A model generated the notes under the pieces. That model saw only the letters and a list, made by a program, of their open reading frames with translations, was not told where the DNA came from and did not search any database. From NCBI GenBank assembly GCA_000969725.1, contig JXSR01S068003.1: a stretch of DNA of 38,622 nucleotides, one strand, 5' to 3'. The position numbers and the translations under genes are program-made. Numbering within the stretch: position 1 is the first letter of the stretch; the number at the start of each line of letters is the position of its first letter. Positions 35,134 to 38,622 of this stretch are shown in pieces. Origin of the DNA: Ophiothrix spiculata (Eukaryota; Echinodermata; Ophiuroidea; Amphilepidida; Ophiotrichidae).

Positions 35134-36011
35134 CATGTACATTAGGGTGCATCAAACGCCCCATGGTTTTTTAAAAAGCTTCTAGTAAACTTCTACCTAG
35201 TATACAATTGTTCCAATGCTTGATAAAAATACCTGTGCCAAATTTCATCAAAAACGAAATTCGTTTAGGGGGGCCACGTGGCAGTTTTTATACATGCCAT
35301 TAGTTTTGAAATATGCAAAAGGCAACTATTGTGTTTTCTATAGCATAACTCAATACAAAATACAATAGCTGCTTGGTTGAGTTCAGTGACATATGCTTTG
35401 AAAAATCACTGCCATTCATTTGTCTGGTCTAATTCTTCTACTGATCATTTGTTATCACAAGTGATAAAACATTTCATGCTGAATAATGATCTTGTTGTTT
35501 AGGCATTGAAAAGAGCTAGAAATCCAATAATTGCCTACTTAAGAGGCTAACTGCATGAACGATCTGAAGTGCTTTCATTGATCATTAATTATCACTAGTG
35601 ATAAAGCATTTTGGCACCATGAGTCTTCTAAGGGGTCAGGTCAAGGTCATTTAAGGTCAAAGGTCATTTGAGGTCAAATCTCAGCAGTGTTCAAAAAGTT
35701 GACCCTTGGTCATCTGGGGTCATTTTTGGTAATTCAAGGTAATTGTATATCCCATGAAACATTCAGAGTCATTATTTGCAATACCACATATGGCAGCTAT
35801 TCCTGTGTGAGTTTCTGAGTGAGGATTCTGGAGGTAATAATAAATAGCTGCCATATGTAAGCAGGTATTAATGCCACCGTGGTCCCCCTAGACCGCCTCT
35901 AATTTTTTTCAAACTTCACACAGCGTGTTTTCTAGCCAAATGGAACATTCTAAGACTAGGTAGAAAAAATATGTATGACATGAGGGCGTCTGATGCACCC
36001 TAATGTACATG
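35134..36011. mobile_element. Inverted-repeat element, about 880 bp
   Basis: CATGTACATTAGGGTGCATC at the left is inverted at the right (GATGCACCCTAATGTACATG). AACGCCC and GGGCGTC extend the match. Inside are direct AAGGTCA/AGGTCA words (35640-35740) and inverted ATATGGCAGCTATT / AATAGCTGCCATAT. No ORF. Superfamily not assigned. Confidence 0.8.
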
Positions 36012-36755
36012 TAACAATACAACATGCATGGCAGCACGTGTTAAATCTGCCAATCAACTATGTTCAACTACACTTCATTGGAAATTAGAATTTTTTCATT
36101 CCATACGTACAGATATTTATTGGACTATGACATTTGCATACGTCATCTCATAAATATGTGAAAGAGTAGATTCTTAGATTTTATTGATTCCAGTCAATTG
36201 ATGGTGCACAACAGTTGAACTTCGATTTTAAGCGAGTGTTTGTGGCAAACATTTCACCAATTTTTGGGGCATTTGTGACACCAAAATACATGTAAAAATC
36301 TCCTATGAAACAGTCATTTCAGTCAGTGGTACTTTTTTGTACAAATATCAGAGGAATTTATATAGTTTCAAGTATCAGATTTCAAAACCGCCTAACATTA
36401 TTGCGAATAATTGCGATGATAGATTTTGTATAGTTAAAGCCTTTGCATCAGGGCATGAGATTAGAATTCCTGATTTCTTTTTTTACGAAGTAAGGGCTAA
36501 GAGTAAATTGTACTCGTGTTGGGAGTGGCCATCTTTCTCTTTCTCTTTTTCTTGCTATCTTAATCAATTTCTATTTTCAACATCCTTTCAAAGATGCACT
36601 GGTCAGCATGCATAGATTAGCCATTTCTGGCTATCCAGGTTGGTTACTTTAGTATGAGCTTGGAAGAGACCATGAGTTAATCATGGATCTAATGGCATGT
36701 GTCCGTCACAGACCAACCGAGGTAAACAAACAAACAAAGATAAAATTGTCCTCTT

Positions 36756-37016
36756 TCATATATCTGTGAGACCGGCCGGAAGCTCAAAAAATGCATCAAG
36801 GAACATCAGTTGGACGTTAATAAATTCTCGTCAGGAATCCAAACTAGGTCAAGCAGGAAAGTCTCACAATCTGTGATACACAAGTCGGCTATCACAGATC
36901 ATGCTGTAGATAACAACCATGTAATTGACTGGGACAATAAGGCAATTGTAGGCAGAGAGAGTGATCGGTATAAACGGTGGATAAAGGTGGCCATTGCGAT
37001 CAGGAAGACAACATAA
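36756..37016 (+). mobile_element. Penelope-like GIY-YIG domain remnant
   Basis: An open 86-codon piece: YICETGRKLKKCIKEHQLDV, TRSSRKVSQSVIHKSAITDH, then NNHVIDWDNKAIVGRESDRY and WIKVAIAIRK, ending at TAA. This is the endonuclease tail of a Penelope-like retroelement. The expected NRDEGTY-like end is out of frame just after it. The reverse transcriptase is absent, so this is a truncated copy. Confidence 0.75.
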
Positions 37017-37728
37017 AAGGATGAGGGTACATTAAACAACATTGCTTTCCTACCGTCTAGCAATGACAACAGTCCAATAGAATCTACCTAACATGTCTCC
37101 TTTACTACACTGTTTACCAAAGTGACAGCTGTAAGTGGCTAATTATAATACAACTGTGTGAAAAGTAATCAATACATAATGATCCTGTATCATGATTGGT
37201 TATTCCAATGACAACACACATTTTTATGAATGACAGTCACATTCCAGACATTTTTGGACGGAAATTTGCATGTGACTCATTGCATGCTGGGAGGAATATG
37301 CAAATGACAAGATCATGGCTGCAGTAAATAAACAAACACTTTTACACTGTCTCTGATGTTTATTCCCAGGAATTAACTAATTTTTTTGCATTTATGGATG
37401 GATTCAAATATCAGGTCAGCTATAATTATTTATTTAATTATGTTTCATTAATGATTCCAAGGTCTTGGGTCATTTGCTTGTGTAGGCCCTATATCATGAG
37501 ATTTTTTGTGGCATTTTCAGGACTAACTTGACTCGTGTGTAGCATGTGTGTTTTTGCATAGGCGCGAACAAAATAGCATTGAAAATACGCCCGCGTCAGA
37601 GACCACTGCGTATTTCCTACAGATACACGTTCACGAATTAAATCCAACAACAATATGTCTAACGCCCCTTTACCGCAACGGCCAAAATTTGGCCGACCCG
37701 ATTTTTCTAAGTTGCGTACATCGATGTC

Positions 37729-38422
37729 TGACAAGAGCAAGAGCATTAGTTCCGCTAACTAAAACATTAATTGCAACGACTAGTCATGCTAGTGGGACAT
37801 TTGGACTTGAAAAATCAGAGATTTTGTACCTTTGTTTACATCATTTTTGATGCCATCTTAGTCTGTCAAGTGTGTTGAATTGGGCAGTCCACAGTCAGAA
37901 TTTTGTCGATTTTTGGTACATGAAAGCTTTTGATTAAGATTTCTTCTTGAACTGAGCACTTGATATATGTCATGATAGTGATCACAGACATCTGTTGCTA
38001 CAAGAGCCTGAAGAGGTGGATCTGCTTAGTCTGAGCTTCCAGAACCATACTCCATTTCATTACATATTGGGTCTGGGCTATCAGCCATCGACTTATGTGA
38101 AACGCCCACAAAATTTTGAAATACGAAGCAGATGCACCCCTCCTGAAGCAACAGATGTATAACATGTGATCACTTTCAAATAGCACTCAGCTCAAGAAGA
38201 ATTCATAATCAAATGCTTTCATGTGCCAAAAATCTACAAAATTACAATTTTGGACTGCCGAATTCAACACACTTGACAGACTATTCTAAGACTAAGATGG
38301 CGTCAAAATTATGTAAACAATTGTCAATGCTTACAAAATCTCTGATTTTTCAAGTCCAAATGTCCCATTAGTCATCTAAATTAATGTTTTAGTTAGTGGA
38401 ACTAATGCTCTTGCTCTTGTCA
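37729..38422. mobile_element. Large foldback element, arms about 235 bp
   Basis: The left arm begins TGACAAGAGCAAGAGCATTA and contains GGACATTTGGACTTGAAAAA; the right arm carries the inverse, TTTTTCAAGTCCAAATGTCC, and ends TAATGCTCTTGCTCTTGTCA. The loop has a further pair, ACATCTGTTGCT and AGCAACAGATGT. No ORF. Confidence 0.82.
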
Positions 38423-38622
38423 AACAAGAGAAGAGATCAACGTCGGCCCATTAGCCTCTGCGCCCGATTGGAAAACCCATTTTGCTTTAATTTTTTTCAT
38501 CAAACTCTTCCTAAATAGCCCATATATTTTGTTAAATAATATAATTTATCTAAATATAACAGAAATTAACAGATTTCCCCAATTTGGTTTCCAATTTTGC
38601 GCCTTGCGCAATACACAATTCT

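Larger units (their letters stand above)
34456..38622. other. 5' flank of KIF27, no gene recognised
   Basis: Four kilobases with only mobile-element traces: 34630-34832, 34882-35006, 35134-36011, 36756-37016 and 37729-38422. I could not identify a TATA box, initiator or a separate 5' UTR exon. 37020-37720 and 36012-36750 show nothing further. Confidence 0.5.

Noticed and set aside
36756-37016. Host GIY-YIG nuclease gene
   Set aside because: Only the C-terminal piece is present, with the matching end out of frame. A second similar piece at 23640-23840 is also a fragment, as expected for Penelope-like elements.

Overview
This window looks like nuclear DNA of an invertebrate animal. It is AT-rich, with small coding exons flanked by GT-AG introns and dense short mobile elements. 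The tRNA-derived SINE families, foldback elements and Penelope-type GIY-YIG tails are of a kind common in marine invertebrates, and the one gene belongs to the KIF7/KIF27 group. An echinoderm or other invertebrate deuterostome is my best guess, but the sequence does not prove it.

One gene dominates, on the minus strand. It is a kinesin of the KIF27/KIF7/Costal-2 group (kinesin-4 superfamily, linked in animals to cilia and Hedgehog signalling). I could join 20 coding exons from the start codon at 33489 down to 1557 with intron phases matching at every junction, giving 2823 bp or 941 codons. Exons 1-9 encode a complete motor domain with intact P-loop, switch I and switch II. Exons 10-20 encode the coiled-coil stalk, with the KIF27-type block around GFRARSQ followed by an acidic run. 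Exon 14 is an optional or doubtful cassette. The C-terminal third is not in the window and should lie beyond position 1.

Layout from left to right: 1-1423, no exon seen, one interspersed repeat; 1424-5019, exons 20-17 with partial extra copies of exons 20 and 19; 5969-6429, exons 16-15; 6430-12074, a 5.6 kb intron with several palindromic elements; 12075-14846, exons 14-12 with a SINE; 15500-17260, exon 11 and three mobile elements; 17424-21007, exons 10-8; 22027-24500, a nest of three mobile elements; 24538-26551, exons 7-5 with a decayed partial copy of exon 5; 27600-28740, a broken LINE carrying a later insertion; 28867-32170, exons 4-2; 33389-34455, seven tandem copies of the first coding exon; 34456-38622, 5' flank with only mobile elements recognised.

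The most unusual feature is that four coding exons (1, 5, 19, 20) have extra full or partial tandem copies beside them. In the three internal cases the copy starts inside the exon and runs through its 5' splice site. Exon 1 exists in seven copies, two of them with the same in-frame 12-bp deletion in the first motor strand.
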